DNA from: Bacteroidales bacterium
Lineage (GTDB): Bacteria > Bacteroidota > Bacteroidia > Bacteroidales > UBA932
Direction: 5' to 3'
Assembly (NCBI GenBank): GCA_024402135.1
Contig: JAKSJN010000007.1
Span: 62,001 to 126,000 of the forward strand
DNA: 64,000 nucleotides
The notes under the pieces are model-generated. The model was not told where the DNA came from. It did no database searches and saw only the letters and a list, made by a program, of their open reading frames with translations. Positions 40,423 to 48,761 of the stretch are shown in pieces. The position numbers were made by a program, and so were the translations under genes. Numbering within the stretch: position 1 is the stretch's first letter; every line of letters begins with the position of its first letter.

Positions 40423-41391
40423 ATGAGAGCAAAGACCGTCAATGCCATCTTGATCGCTGCCATGCTTGCAGCTGCCGTGTCCTGCGGGATGGGCGCAAAG
40501 CGTGCACAGCTGCCGATGAGGGCGTTCCCGGAGATTCAGATTCCGTCTATCTATGACAACGATGAAGCAGTTGCCGGGTATGCCGCACAGCACTGGTGGG
40601 ATGCCTTTCTCACGAAAGGGGAGTGGTATTCGGATTCGTTGACCGTGAACGGTGTCGCATATGACAATATCGTGATGGCGATGGGCGCCTATGCCGAGTG
40701 CATATCGTCCATCCCTGTGAAAGACGCCGCGAAGGCGCTTGCGAGGCTGCATTCCCAGCTGGAGGATTACATGAAGACAGATTCTTCATCTTATGCCTAC
40801 AGCCTTATGGTGGACCTTGTCGGGAAATACCTTTACGACCCGAACTCTCCGTACCGTAACGAAGACATATACCTTCCATTCGTGAAGGCAGTCGCCGGAT
40901 CGGAGCTGACGCCTGAGGACATGCGCACCGGCTACGCCCACACTGCGAAGATGTGTGCGATGAACCAGTATGGAACAATGGTGCCTGATTTCAGGTTCAA
41001 GGACATCGGGGGGAAGGTCCATGACTTCTATGACACCAAGGCGGAGCATGTGCTTCTGTTCTTCTCGAATCCCGGCTGCTATGCGTGCCGCGGCATAATA
41101 GAGAAGCTGAACGGAATGAAGGGAGTCGGGGAGATGATTGCTGATGGAAGGCTTGCCATCGTGAACATCTACATTGACGAGCAGCTTGATGAATGGAAAG
41201 AGTACCAGACGTTCTATCCGAAGAACTGGTACAACGGATACAATTACGATCTTGCGATCAGGAATGAGCTCCTGTACGATGTCCGTGCAATCCCGTCCCT
41301 GTATCTGCTCGATTCTGAAAAGCGCGTTATTATGAGGGATGCCCCGGAAGAAAGGGTATTCGAATGGCTTGAACATAACCAATTGCACTAA
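40423..41391 (+). CDS. DUF5106/thioredoxin-like lipoprotein
   Basis: The 322-aa product has a lipoprotein signal (lipobox AAAVSC, Cys21), an N-terminal DUF5106-like helical domain (FPEIQIPSIYDNDEAVAGYAAQHWWDAFL) and a C-terminal TlpA/thioredoxin-like domain with the redox motif NPGCYACRGI (Cys pair near residues 219-222) and RAIPSLYLLDSEKRVIMRDA containing the cis-Pro. The CxxC spacing is intact, so thiol-disulfide exchange in the periplasm is likely. It is 4 bp ahead of galM. Confidence 0.85.
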   Translation: MRAKTVNAILIAAMLAAAVSCGMGAKRAQLPMRAFPEIQIPSIYDNDEAVAGYAAQHWWDAFLTKGEWYSDSLTVNGVAYDNIVMAMGAYAECISSIPVKDAAKALARLHSQLEDYMKTDSSSYAYSLMVDLVGKYLYDPNSPYRNEDIYLPFVKAVAGSELTPEDMRTGYAHTAKMCAMNQYGTMVPDFRFKDIGGKVHDFYDTKAEHVLLFFSNPGCYACRGIIEKLNGMKGVGEMIADGRLAIVNIYIDEQLDEWKEYQTFYPKNWYNGYNYDLAIRNELLYDVRAIPSLYLLDSEKRVIMRDAPEERVFEWLEHNQLH

Positions 41392-41395
41392 AAAT

Positions 41396-42451
41396 ATGGA
41401 AATCAAAAAAGAACTTTGGGCGGTTGCTCCAACTGGCCAGGAAATCTACAAGTACACAATCACCAACAGCAAGGGCGCAAGCGTAGTTCTCGGCAGCTAC
41501 GGTGCAGCTATTGTTGAAATCAACGTTCCTGACAAGGACGGCGTCATCGGCGACGTTGTTCTCGGTTATCCTAAGGCAGAGAGCTATTACGGCGACGGCC
41601 CATTCTCAGGCAAGGTCCCTGGACGTTTCGCAAACCGTATCGCAAAGGGCAAGTTCACCCTTGACGGCAAGGAGTACACCCTCGCTATCAACAATGGCGA
41701 GAACCACCTTCACGGTGGTCCTACCGGCTATGCCGAGAGAGTATGGGACAGCCGTATCGACGGTTTCGCAGTAGAGTTCATGTACTACTCTGAGGACGGC
41801 GAGGAAGGCTATCCTGGAAACCTCAAGGTCGTTACCCGTTACGAGTGGAGTGAGGACAACGAGCTTACCATGACCTTCACCGGTGAGTGCGATGCTCCTA
41901 CCGTAGTCAACCTTGTAAACCATGTATACTTCAACCTCGAGGGCGAGGGCGCAGGCAACATCTTCGACCACATGCTCCAGCTCAACAGCTCAGAGTTCCT
42001 TCCTACCGACGCAGGTCTCATCCCTCTCGGAGCACCAGCTCCTGTAGCAGGTACACCGCTTGACTTCCAGAACGGCAGAAGGATCGGTGACGATATCCTC
42101 AACTTCGATTTCGAGCCTCTCAAGATCGGAAAGGGTTACGACCATTGCTTCCTTATCGACGGTGCACAGCCTGGACAGCTCCAGAAGGCAGCTACCCTCT
42201 GGTCAGAGAAGACAGGCCGTCAGCTCGACATCACCACCACCCAGCCAGCTATCCAGATTTACACCGGCAACTTCGTAGGCGGCAGCCCAGAAGGTATGTG
42301 CGGACGCAGCTACAACGACTACGAGGGTGTAGCAATGGAGACCCAGCACTATCCTGATTCTCCTAACCAGCCAGAGTATCCTTCAACCGAACTCCGTCCT
42401 GGTCAGGTTTACCAGGAGGCTACAGTATACGCTTTCTCTGTAAGAAAGTAA
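41396..42451 (+). CDS. galM: Aldose 1-epimerase (galactose mutarotase)
   Basis: GalM interconverts alpha- and beta-anomers of galactose or glucose. The 351-aa protein has KVPGRFANRIAKGKFTLDG, NGENHLHGGPTGYAERVWD with the first active-site His, VNLVNHVYFNLEGEG with the second His, KIGKGYDHCFLIDG, TQPAIQIYTGNFVGG and the catalytic Glu region YEGVAMETQHYPDSPNQPEYP. The ATG at 41396 was chosen; the longer frame overlaps the DUF5106 gene. It is predicted to be cytoplasmic. It supports galactose use together with galK 8.8 kb away. Confidence 0.95.
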   Translation: MEIKKELWAVAPTGQEIYKYTITNSKGASVVLGSYGAAIVEINVPDKDGVIGDVVLGYPKAESYYGDGPFSGKVPGRFANRIAKGKFTLDGKEYTLAINNGENHLHGGPTGYAERVWDSRIDGFAVEFMYYSEDGEEGYPGNLKVVTRYEWSEDNELTMTFTGECDAPTVVNLVNHVYFNLEGEGAGNIFDHMLQLNSSEFLPTDAGLIPLGAPAPVAGTPLDFQNGRRIGDDILNFDFEPLKIGKGYDHCFLIDGAQPGQLQKAATLWSEKTGRQLDITTTQPAIQIYTGNFVGGSPEGMCGRSYNDYEGVAMETQHYPDSPNQPEYPSTELRPGQVYQEATVYAFSVRK

Positions 42452-42472
42452 CATAGAACCTGATATTTCTTA

Positions 42473-43267
42473 ATGAAGCAATATCTTGACTTACTTCGCG
42501 ACATCCGTGAAAACGGTGTCGTAAAGACGGATCGCACCGGCGTCGGAACACAATCTGTGTTCGGACGCCAGATGCGTTTCGACCTATCTCAGGGATTCCC
42601 TCTTCTGACAACGAAGAAGGTCCATCTCAAGTCCATCATCTATGAGCTGCTCTGGTTCATTGCCGGAGATACCAACATCAAGTACCTCAAGGATCATGGT
42701 GTCAGCATCTGGGATGAGTGGGCCGATGAGAATGGTGACCTTGGTCCTGTCTATGGCCATCAATGGCGCAGCTGGCCTGCACCTGACGGACGCAGCATCG
42801 ACCAGCTCTCGAATGTGATCGAGACCATCAGGAAGAATCCAGACTCCCGAAGGATCATGGTAAGCGCATGGAATCCTGGCGAGGTGGACAAGATGGCACT
42901 GCCTCCTTGTCATTGCCTTTTCCAGTTCTATGTGGCAGACGGCAAGCTGTCATGCCAGCTCTATCAGCGCAGCGCAGACACTTTCCTCGGTGTTCCGTTT
43001 AATATTGCATCGTACGCGTTGCTGACCATGATGATCGCCCAGGTATGCGGACTTCAGCCTGGCGAATTCATTCATACGACCGGAGACACCCATATCTACC
43101 TCAACCATTTCGAGCAGGTTGAACTCCAGCTCTCCCGTGAGCCTCGTGCCCTGCCGAAGATGAAGATCAATCCTGAGGTCAAGAGCATCTTCGACTTCAA
43201 GTATGAGGATTTCACTCTTGAAGAATATGACCCATGGCCTGCCATCAAGGCCCCAGTTGCAGTCTAG
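42473..43267 (+). CDS. thyA: Thymidylate synthase
   Basis: ThyA methylates dUMP to dTMP using methylene-tetrahydrofolate. The 264-aa protein has [19 protein letters not shown] (phosphate-binding Arg), the catalytic Cys in [12 protein letters not shown] (about residue 145), [22 protein letters not shown] and HIYLNHFEQ. Its length equals the common 264-residue type. folA begins 1 bp after its stop, so both enzymes of the thymidylate cycle are co-expressed. Confidence 0.98.
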   Translation: MKQYLDLLRDIRENGVVKTDRTGVGTQSVFGRQMRFDLSQGFPLLTTKKVHLKSIIYELLWFIAGDTNIKYLKDHGVSIWDEWADENGDLGPVYGHQWRSWPAPDGRSIDQLSNVIETIRKNPDSRRIMVSAWNPGEVDKMALPPCHCLFQFYVADGKLSCQLYQRSADTFLGVPFNIASYALLTMMIAQVCGLQPGEFIHTTGDTHIYLNHFEQVELQLSREPRALPKMKINPEVKSIFDFKYEDFTLEEYDPWPAIKAPVAV

Positions 43268-43268
43268 T

Positions 43269-43790
43269 ATGGAAATCTGTATCATCGCCGCAGTTTCGGA
43301 GAACATGGCCATCGGCCGTGACGGAGATATGCCTTGGCACATTGCCGAGGATCTGAAATTCTTCAAGAGAACGACTCTTGGATGTCCAGTCATCATGGGC
43401 CGCAAGACATGGCTGTCCATGCCGCGAAGACCTCTGCCAGGCCGCAGGAACATAGTCCTGACCCGTGGCTCGTCTCCGATTGATGGCGCTGAGACAGTTA
43501 ATTCACTGGAAGAAGCATATGCGGCTCTGGGTGACTGTGAAAAGTGCTTCATCATGGGTGGCGGTTCTGTTTACAATGCTGCGATCGACGATGCGGACAC
43601 GCTGTATCTCACCCATATCCATGCCACGGTCGACGATGCGGACACGTTCTTCCCCGAGCCGGACATGACCCGATGGGAAGTCACAGAACGCTCTTCGACA
43701 CAGACAGACCCCGAGACGGGTTATGATTTCGAATTTGTCACATACAGACGCATAGCTGAAAACCGCGTGAGCGGAGAATGCCAGGGCTGA
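43269..43790 (+). CDS. folA: Dihydrofolate reductase
   Basis: DHFR regenerates tetrahydrofolate from the dihydrofolate made by ThyA. The 173-aa protein has IIAAVSENMAIGRDGDMPWHIAEDLKFFK, TTLGCPVIMGRKTWLSMPRRPLPGRRNIVLTR with the NADPH-binding GRKT-type motif, and FIMGGGSVYNAAI. The acidic residue in the WHIAEDL helix serves as the substrate-binding carboxylate. Its start follows the thyA stop by one base. Confidence 0.96.
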   Translation: MEICIIAAVSENMAIGRDGDMPWHIAEDLKFFKRTTLGCPVIMGRKTWLSMPRRPLPGRRNIVLTRGSSPIDGAETVNSLEEAYAALGDCEKCFIMGGGSVYNAAIDDADTLYLTHIHATVDDADTFFPEPDMTRWEVTERSSTQTDPETGYDFEFVTYRRIAENRVSGECQG

Positions 43791-43825
43791 TTCCCATTTC
43801 ACAGCAGCCCCACGAACTTGACATA

Positions 43826-45190
43826 ATGGAAAAACAAAGAGAAACTTTCGGCAGCAGATTCGCTGTCATCATGACACTTGCCGGGTCCGCTATCGGTCTC
43901 GGCAACATATGGAGATTCCCGTATATGGTGGGAGAGAACGGAGGAGCGGCTTTCATACTGCTCTATCTGTTCTTTTCTTTCTTCTTTTCGCTTCCGATCT
44001 TCATGGTCGAGTCTATCATCGGCCGTCGAAGCGGAGCCAACTGTCTTGGCGCCGTCAAGAAACTGGGCGGAGGCGGAGCCTGGAAACTCCTGGGATATCT
44101 TTCCATAATCACACCGCTCATCATCGTATCCTATTACAGCGTCATCGGCGGCTGGTCCATCGAGTTCTTCTCCAAGGCCATCAGCCTGTCCTTCCTCAAC
44201 GCCGATCCCGAAAGCGTGAACGGCATGTTCGGAGACTTTATCTCCGGATTCTGGGGACCGACATTATTTTTCACCATTTTCCTCTGCCTGTCATGTCTCA
44301 TCGTGGCCGGTGGAGTGAAGAAGGGCATCGAGAAGTTCAGCAAGATATGCATTCCTCTGCTGTTCTTCATGGTGCTTCTAATCATGATATTCTCGATAAG
44401 CCTTCCCGGCTCATCGGCAGGCATCGACTATCTTGTCAAGCCTGACTTCTCAAAACTGACATTTGCCGGATGCGCAGCCGCTCTGGGACAGTCATTCTTC
44501 TCGCTGTCCCTCGGTATGGGCATCATCATCACATATTCATCATACGTAAGCAAGAGCGAGAACCTGATGGCATCGGGTACATATACAGCGGTCTTCGATA
44601 CCATCTTCGCAATGATGGCCGGCTTTGCAATCATGCCTGCTGTCTTCATGGCGGGAATCAAGCCTTCCGCAGGTCCGGGACTCATTTTCCAGACCCTTCC
44701 TTTCATCTTCACAAAGATGGGAATGACCATGCCTTGGCTCAGTTCAGCCGTTGCCGCCATCTTCTTCCTTACCATCATCATCTCGGCCCTTACCTCTTCC
44801 GTTTCGCTCATCGAGGTGGGTGTGGCCTATCTTGTCGAGGAGAAAAAGCTCAGACGAGGCGTGGCTGCCGCAATCGTGTTCCTCGGAACCTGGATTGTCG
44901 GACTGCTGTGCTCTCTTTCTCTCGGGCCAGTACCGGGACTGTCAGTTTTCGGAAAGCCGGTATTCGATGCGCTCGACATGTTCTCTTCCAACTTCCTGCT
45001 TCTTATCGGCAGTTTCCTTGCCGTCCTGCTCGTAGGCTGGAAGATGTCCAAGGCAGATGTCCGTGACGAGTTCACCAACGGCGGCCGTCTCAAGAAAAAC
45101 AACGCCATCTTCGGCGTCCTCTATTTCATCATCCGATATGTTACACCGATTGCTCTGGTGTTCATCTTCATAACAAATTTCATCCTCTAG
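43826..45190 (+). CDS. Sodium-dependent NSS/SNF family transporter, copy 1
   Basis: The 454-aa membrane protein belongs to the neurotransmitter:sodium symporter family, which in bacteria usually imports amino acids with Na+. The unwound TM1 motif is LAGSAIGLGNIWRFPYMVGENGGAAF, followed by PIFMVESIIGRRSG, and GGWSIEFFSKAIS. ALGQSFFSLSLGMGIIITYSSYVSK matches TM6 with the second half of the substrate site. The ATG at 43826 lies 35 bp after folA. It is the most divergent of three tandem paralogues. Substrate cannot be assigned. Confidence 0.93.
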   Translation: MEKQRETFGSRFAVIMTLAGSAIGLGNIWRFPYMVGENGGAAFILLYLFFSFFFSLPIFMVESIIGRRSGANCLGAVKKLGGGGAWKLLGYLSIITPLIIVSYYSVIGGWSIEFFSKAISLSFLNADPESVNGMFGDFISGFWGPTLFFTIFLCLSCLIVAGGVKKGIEKFSKICIPLLFFMVLLIMIFSISLPGSSAGIDYLVKPDFSKLTFAGCAAALGQSFFSLSLGMGIIITYSSYVSKSENLMASGTYTAVFDTIFAMMAGFAIMPAVFMAGIKPSAGPGLIFQTLPFIFTKMGMTMPWLSSAVAAIFFLTIIISALTSSVSLIEVGVAYLVEEKKLRRGVAAAIVFLGTWIVGLLCSLSLGPVPGLSVFGKPVFDALDMFSSNFLLLIGSFLAVLLVGWKMSKADVRDEFTNGGRLKKNNAIFGVLYFIIRYVTPIALVFIFITNFIL

Positions 45191-45191
45191 A

Positions 45192-46556
45192 ATGGCTAAG
45201 AGAGAAACATTCGGCAGCAGATTTGCCGTCATCATGGCAATGGCGGGCTCGGCAATCGGGCTCGGCAACATATGGCGTTTCCCATATACCGTGGGTGAGG
45301 GCGGCGGTGCTGCCTTCATCATCGTATACCTGATATCGTCACTTTTCCTCGCCATGCCTATCTTCATGGCGGAAAGCATAATCGGCCGTACAGCCCACGC
45401 CGGTACGTTCGGCTCCATGGAGAAACTCGCTCCGGGAACAAAATGGAAATATGTCGGCCTGCTCACCGTAATAGCCCCTCTGATCCTCGTTTCTTACTAC
45501 AGCGTGGTCGGTGGATGGTCATTCGAGTACCTGCTGAAGGCTCTCAGCTTCAGTTTCAACGCTGATTCGATGGATCAGATAGATTCCATGTTCGGCAATT
45601 TCATCTCCGGAACATGGGGCCCTCTGCTCTGCCATACGCTGTTCATTACCGCAACCTGTCTCATCGTGCTGGCCGGAGTGAAGAACGGCATCGAGAAGTT
45701 TGCAAAACTGACCATGCCGCTGCTTTTCGTCCTCATCGTCCTGATCATGATCTATGCCGTGAGCCTCCCGGGAGCAGCCCAGGGCGTAGAGTACATGCTC
45801 AAGCCTGACTTCTCCAAGCTTACCGGACGCGCCGTGGCTTCGGCCATGGGCCAGTCATTTTTCTCCCTGTCCCTTGGAGTCGGCGTGATTCTGATCTATT
45901 CGTCCTATATCAGCAAGGATGAGAATCTCCTGTCATCGGGTCTCGGTACTGCCGGCTTCGACCTGCTGTTTGCAATGATTGCCGGCTTCGCCGTCATGCC
46001 AGCTGTATTTGCTGCCGGCATCGAACCTGGAGCGGGCCCTGGCCTTATTTTCCAGACCATGCCGTACATATTTGTCAAGATGGGTATGGATGCTCCTTGG
46101 CTCAGCGCGACTGTTTCGATCCTTTTCTTCCTGACGATCTTCGTGGCTGCCCTTACCTCGTCAATCTCCATGGTCGAGGCGGGTGTCGCATACCTTACCG
46201 AGGAAAAAGGCCTGTCCCGCAAGAAGGCCGTATTCGTGATTCTGGCTCTTACCTGGACTCTCGGCGTGTTCTGCTCGCTTTCGTTCGGCCCTCTTGGCGA
46301 CGCAAAGATTTTCGGATCCACAATTTTCGAGGCCTGTGACAAGCTCATCTCCAATTACCTGATGGCGATCGGAGGTTTCCTCTTCACGATCTTCGTAGGC
46401 TGGAAAATGTCCAAGGAAACGGTACGCAACGAATTTACCAACTACGGCAAGTTCAGATTCAATGACAAGGTCTTCGGAGCCGTTTATTTCATCATCAGGT
46501 TCGTGGCGCCTATCGGTATCGTCGCCATCTTCCTTACAAACCTTCTTTTCCAGTAA
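45192..46556 (+). CDS. Sodium-dependent NSS/SNF family transporter, copy 2
   Basis: The 454-aa paralogue has MAGSAIGLGNIWRFPYTVGEGGGAAF in TM1, PIFMAESIIGRTAHAGTFG and AMGQSFFSLSLGVGVILIYSSYIS in TM6. It starts 1 bp after copy 1 and is clearly closer to copy 3 than to copy 1 (shared VGEGGGAAFI, AESIIGRTA and AGIEPGAGPGL). About 11-12 membrane helices are visible. Distinct substrates or a heteromeric arrangement are possible but unproven. Confidence 0.93.
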   Translation: MAKRETFGSRFAVIMAMAGSAIGLGNIWRFPYTVGEGGGAAFIIVYLISSLFLAMPIFMAESIIGRTAHAGTFGSMEKLAPGTKWKYVGLLTVIAPLILVSYYSVVGGWSFEYLLKALSFSFNADSMDQIDSMFGNFISGTWGPLLCHTLFITATCLIVLAGVKNGIEKFAKLTMPLLFVLIVLIMIYAVSLPGAAQGVEYMLKPDFSKLTGRAVASAMGQSFFSLSLGVGVILIYSSYISKDENLLSSGLGTAGFDLLFAMIAGFAVMPAVFAAGIEPGAGPGLIFQTMPYIFVKMGMDAPWLSATVSILFFLTIFVAALTSSISMVEAGVAYLTEEKGLSRKKAVFVILALTWTLGVFCSLSFGPLGDAKIFGSTIFEACDKLISNYLMAIGGFLFTIFVGWKMSKETVRNEFTNYGKFRFNDKVFGAVYFIIRFVAPIGIVAIFLTNLLFQ

Positions 46557-46559
46557 ACG

Positions 46560-47921
46560 ATGGCACAGAGAGAGACTTTCGGAAGCAGGTTTTCGATAAT
46601 CATGGCGATGGCGGGTTCGGCAATCGGACTCGGCAACATATGGCGTTTTCCATATACCGTCGGTGAGGGAGGCGGTGCTGCCTTCATCATTGTCTATCTT
46701 GTTTCCACTCTTCTTCTCACGATGCCTGTATTCATGGCAGAGAGCATCATTGGAAGAACAGCCCAGGCCGGGACCTTCGGTGCTATGCAGAAACTTGCGC
46801 CAGGGTCGAAATGGAAGTGGATGGGATTCCTTACAGTCATCACTCCTCTGATCATTGTCTCGTACTACAGTGTGGTCGGGGGATGGTCATTCGGATATTT
46901 GCTCAAGGCTCTCACTTTCAGCTTCAATGCTGATGCAGTAGACAGTATCGGCGGTATGTTCAGCAGGTTCACCACTTCGGCCTGGACCCCTATTGTCTGC
47001 CATACGGTATTCCTTGGCTCGACCTGCCTCATCGTTCTTCGTGGAGTTAAAAAGGGCATCGAGAAGTTCGCCAGCATAACCATGCCGCTTCTCTTCGTCC
47101 TGATCCTCATCATCATGGTCTATTCCATCTCGCTGCCCGGTGCCTCTGCCGGTCTGGAGTATATGCTCAAGCCTGATTTCTCCAAGCTGGATGGCAAGAC
47201 CATAGCGTCCGCGATGGGACAGTCGTTCTTTACCCTTTCGCTTGGAACCGGTTCCATCCTGACCTATGCCTCATATGTCAAGAAAGACGAGAACATTCTC
47301 ATCTCCGGACTCGGAACCGCCGGCTTCGACCTTCTTTTCGCCATGATTGCGGGCTTTGCCGTCATGCCTGCAGTATTTGCGGCTGGAATCGAGCCTGGGG
47401 CAGGTCCTGGACTGGTTTTCGAGACACTTCCCTACATTTTTGCAAAGATGGGTGCAGATGCACCTTGGCTGAGCGCAGCAATCTCCATCCTGTTCTTTGC
47501 AAGCATCCTTTTCGCCGCCCTTACCTCTTCCATCTCGATGATCGAAGTCGGTGTTGCATATCTGGTCGAGGAGAAAAAGATGACAAGGGGCAGGTCGGTG
47601 CTTCTGCTCTTCCTGGGCTGCTGGGCGCTAGGCGTGATCTGTTCGCTGAGCTTCGGTCCGCTGGCTGGCATATCGCTTCTCGGCAAGACCATCTTCGAGT
47701 TCTGCGACAGTCTTACATCGGACTATCTGATGGCCTTTGGAGGTCTTCTGTTCATCCTTTTTGCTGGCTGGAAGATGTCAAAGGCGACGGTCCGCGAGGA
47801 GCTTACCTGCTTCGGAAAATCAAAACTGAACGTTGCGCTCTTCCCACTGCTCTATTTCCTTATCAGATACGTTGCTCCGTTCGGAATCATCGCGATTTTC
47901 ATCACCAACCTTATCTGGTAG
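46560..47921 (+). CDS. Sodium-dependent NSS/SNF family transporter, copy 3
   Basis: The 453-aa paralogue has MAGSAIGLGNIWRFPYTVGEGGGAAF in TM1, PVFMAESIIGRTAQAGTFG and AMGQSFFTLSLGTGSILTYASYVK in TM6. Compared with copy 2 the TM6 region has small changes (Ser to Thr in FFT, Gly-Ser replacing Gly-Val in GTGSI) near the expected substrate site. It starts 3 bp after copy 2. The next gene has its own promoter. Confidence 0.93.
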   Translation: MAQRETFGSRFSIIMAMAGSAIGLGNIWRFPYTVGEGGGAAFIIVYLVSTLLLTMPVFMAESIIGRTAQAGTFGAMQKLAPGSKWKWMGFLTVITPLIIVSYYSVVGGWSFGYLLKALTFSFNADAVDSIGGMFSRFTTSAWTPIVCHTVFLGSTCLIVLRGVKKGIEKFASITMPLLFVLILIIMVYSISLPGASAGLEYMLKPDFSKLDGKTIASAMGQSFFTLSLGTGSILTYASYVKKDENILISGLGTAGFDLLFAMIAGFAVMPAVFAAGIEPGAGPGLVFETLPYIFAKMGADAPWLSAAISILFFASILFAALTSSISMIEVGVAYLVEEKKMTRGRSVLLLFLGCWALGVICSLSFGPLAGISLLGKTIFEFCDSLTSDYLMAFGGLLFILFAGWKMSKATVREELTCFGKSKLNVALFPLLYFLIRYVAPFGIIAIFITNLIW

Positions 47922-47952
47922 CTGTCTTGCATAGTTTTTGATAATAAATGGC

Positions 47953-47960
47953 TATATTTG
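47953..47960 (+). promoter_or_regulatory. -7 box for the OmpA-family lipoprotein gene
   Basis: TATATTTG matches TAnnTTTG fully, with TTTG at 47937-47940 or TTG at 47927-47929 as possible -33 elements. It is followed by a small hairpin TGTCTC-GTA-GAGACA (47965-47979) in the predicted 5' leader and the ATG is at 48012. Confidence 0.55.
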
Positions 47961-48011
47961 CGCTTGTCTCGTAGAGACAGTTTCGCGGATAAAACATAAA
48001 ACGTAACAGAT

Positions 48012-48692
48012 ATGAAGAAGTTTTTCCTTTCACTTGGCTGTGCTGCAATGCTCCTTTCAAGCTGCGGCAGTCTTTCCAATCTCGCTAACGGTTCAATGAT
48101 CGGTGGTGCTACCGGAGCTGCTATCGGTGCAGCAGCTGGTGCTCTCATCGCAAAGGATGGCAAGGGTGCCGCTATCGGTGCCGCTATCGGAACAGCAGTA
48201 GGCGCAGGTACCGGTGCAGTCATCGGACATAAGATGGACAAGAAGGCCGAGGAGCTCGCAAAGATCGAGGGTGCACAGGTTGACACCGTTCTCGACGCAA
48301 ACAACCTCAAGGCTATCAAGGTTACCTTCGACAGCGGTATCCTCTTCGCTTTCAACAGCAGCAACCTCAGCGACGCATCGAAGACCAACCTCAAGAAGTT
48401 CGCCCAGACAATGGCTGACATGCCTGATACAGACCTCAGCATCCAGGGCCATACCGACAACAAGGGTACCCACGAAGTTAACGAGAGAGTATCTCTCCAG
48501 CGTGCACAGGCCGTTGCAAACTACCTCCAGAGCTGTGGCATGAACGCCAGCAGATTCACCGTCGAGGGTCTCGCATATGACGTTCCTGTAGCAAGCAACG
48601 ATACCGAGGCCGGCCGTCAGCAGAATCGTCGCGTTGAGGTTTACATCACCGCAAACGAGGACATGATCAAGGCTGCCGAGCAGGGCAAGTAA
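48012..48692 (+). CDS. OmpA family lipoprotein with glycine-zipper segment
   Basis: The 226-aa lipoprotein has a lipobox ending SSC (Cys18), a glycine-zipper segment (about residues 30-75: GGATGAAIGAAAGALIAKDG, GAAIGAAIGTAVGAGTGAVIG) and a C-terminal OmpA peptidoglycan-binding domain with IQGHTDNKGTHEVNERVSLQRAQAVANYL and AGRQQNRRVEVYI. Such proteins (YiaD-like) tie the outer membrane to peptidoglycan. Its strong codon bias and clear promoter suggest high expression. It stands alone between the NSS run and mutS. Confidence 0.93.
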   Translation: MKKFFLSLGCAAMLLSSCGSLSNLANGSMIGGATGAAIGAAAGALIAKDGKGAAIGAAIGTAVGAGTGAVIGHKMDKKAEELAKIEGAQVDTVLDANNLKAIKVTFDSGILFAFNSSNLSDASKTNLKKFAQTMADMPDTDLSIQGHTDNKGTHEVNERVSLQRAQAVANYLQSCGMNASRFTVEGLAYDVPVASNDTEAGRQQNRRVEVYITANEDMIKAAEQGK

Positions 48693-48761
48693 TCAAGAAT
48701 TTGACAATTGCTGAAGGGACGACCGCTAAGGCCGTCCTTTGGCGTGTAAGATAGGCCGGTA

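Noticed and set aside
48714-48740. Terminator between the OmpA gene and mutS
   Set aside because: The stem has a bulge and a mismatch and only a three-base T run, so read-through is likely.
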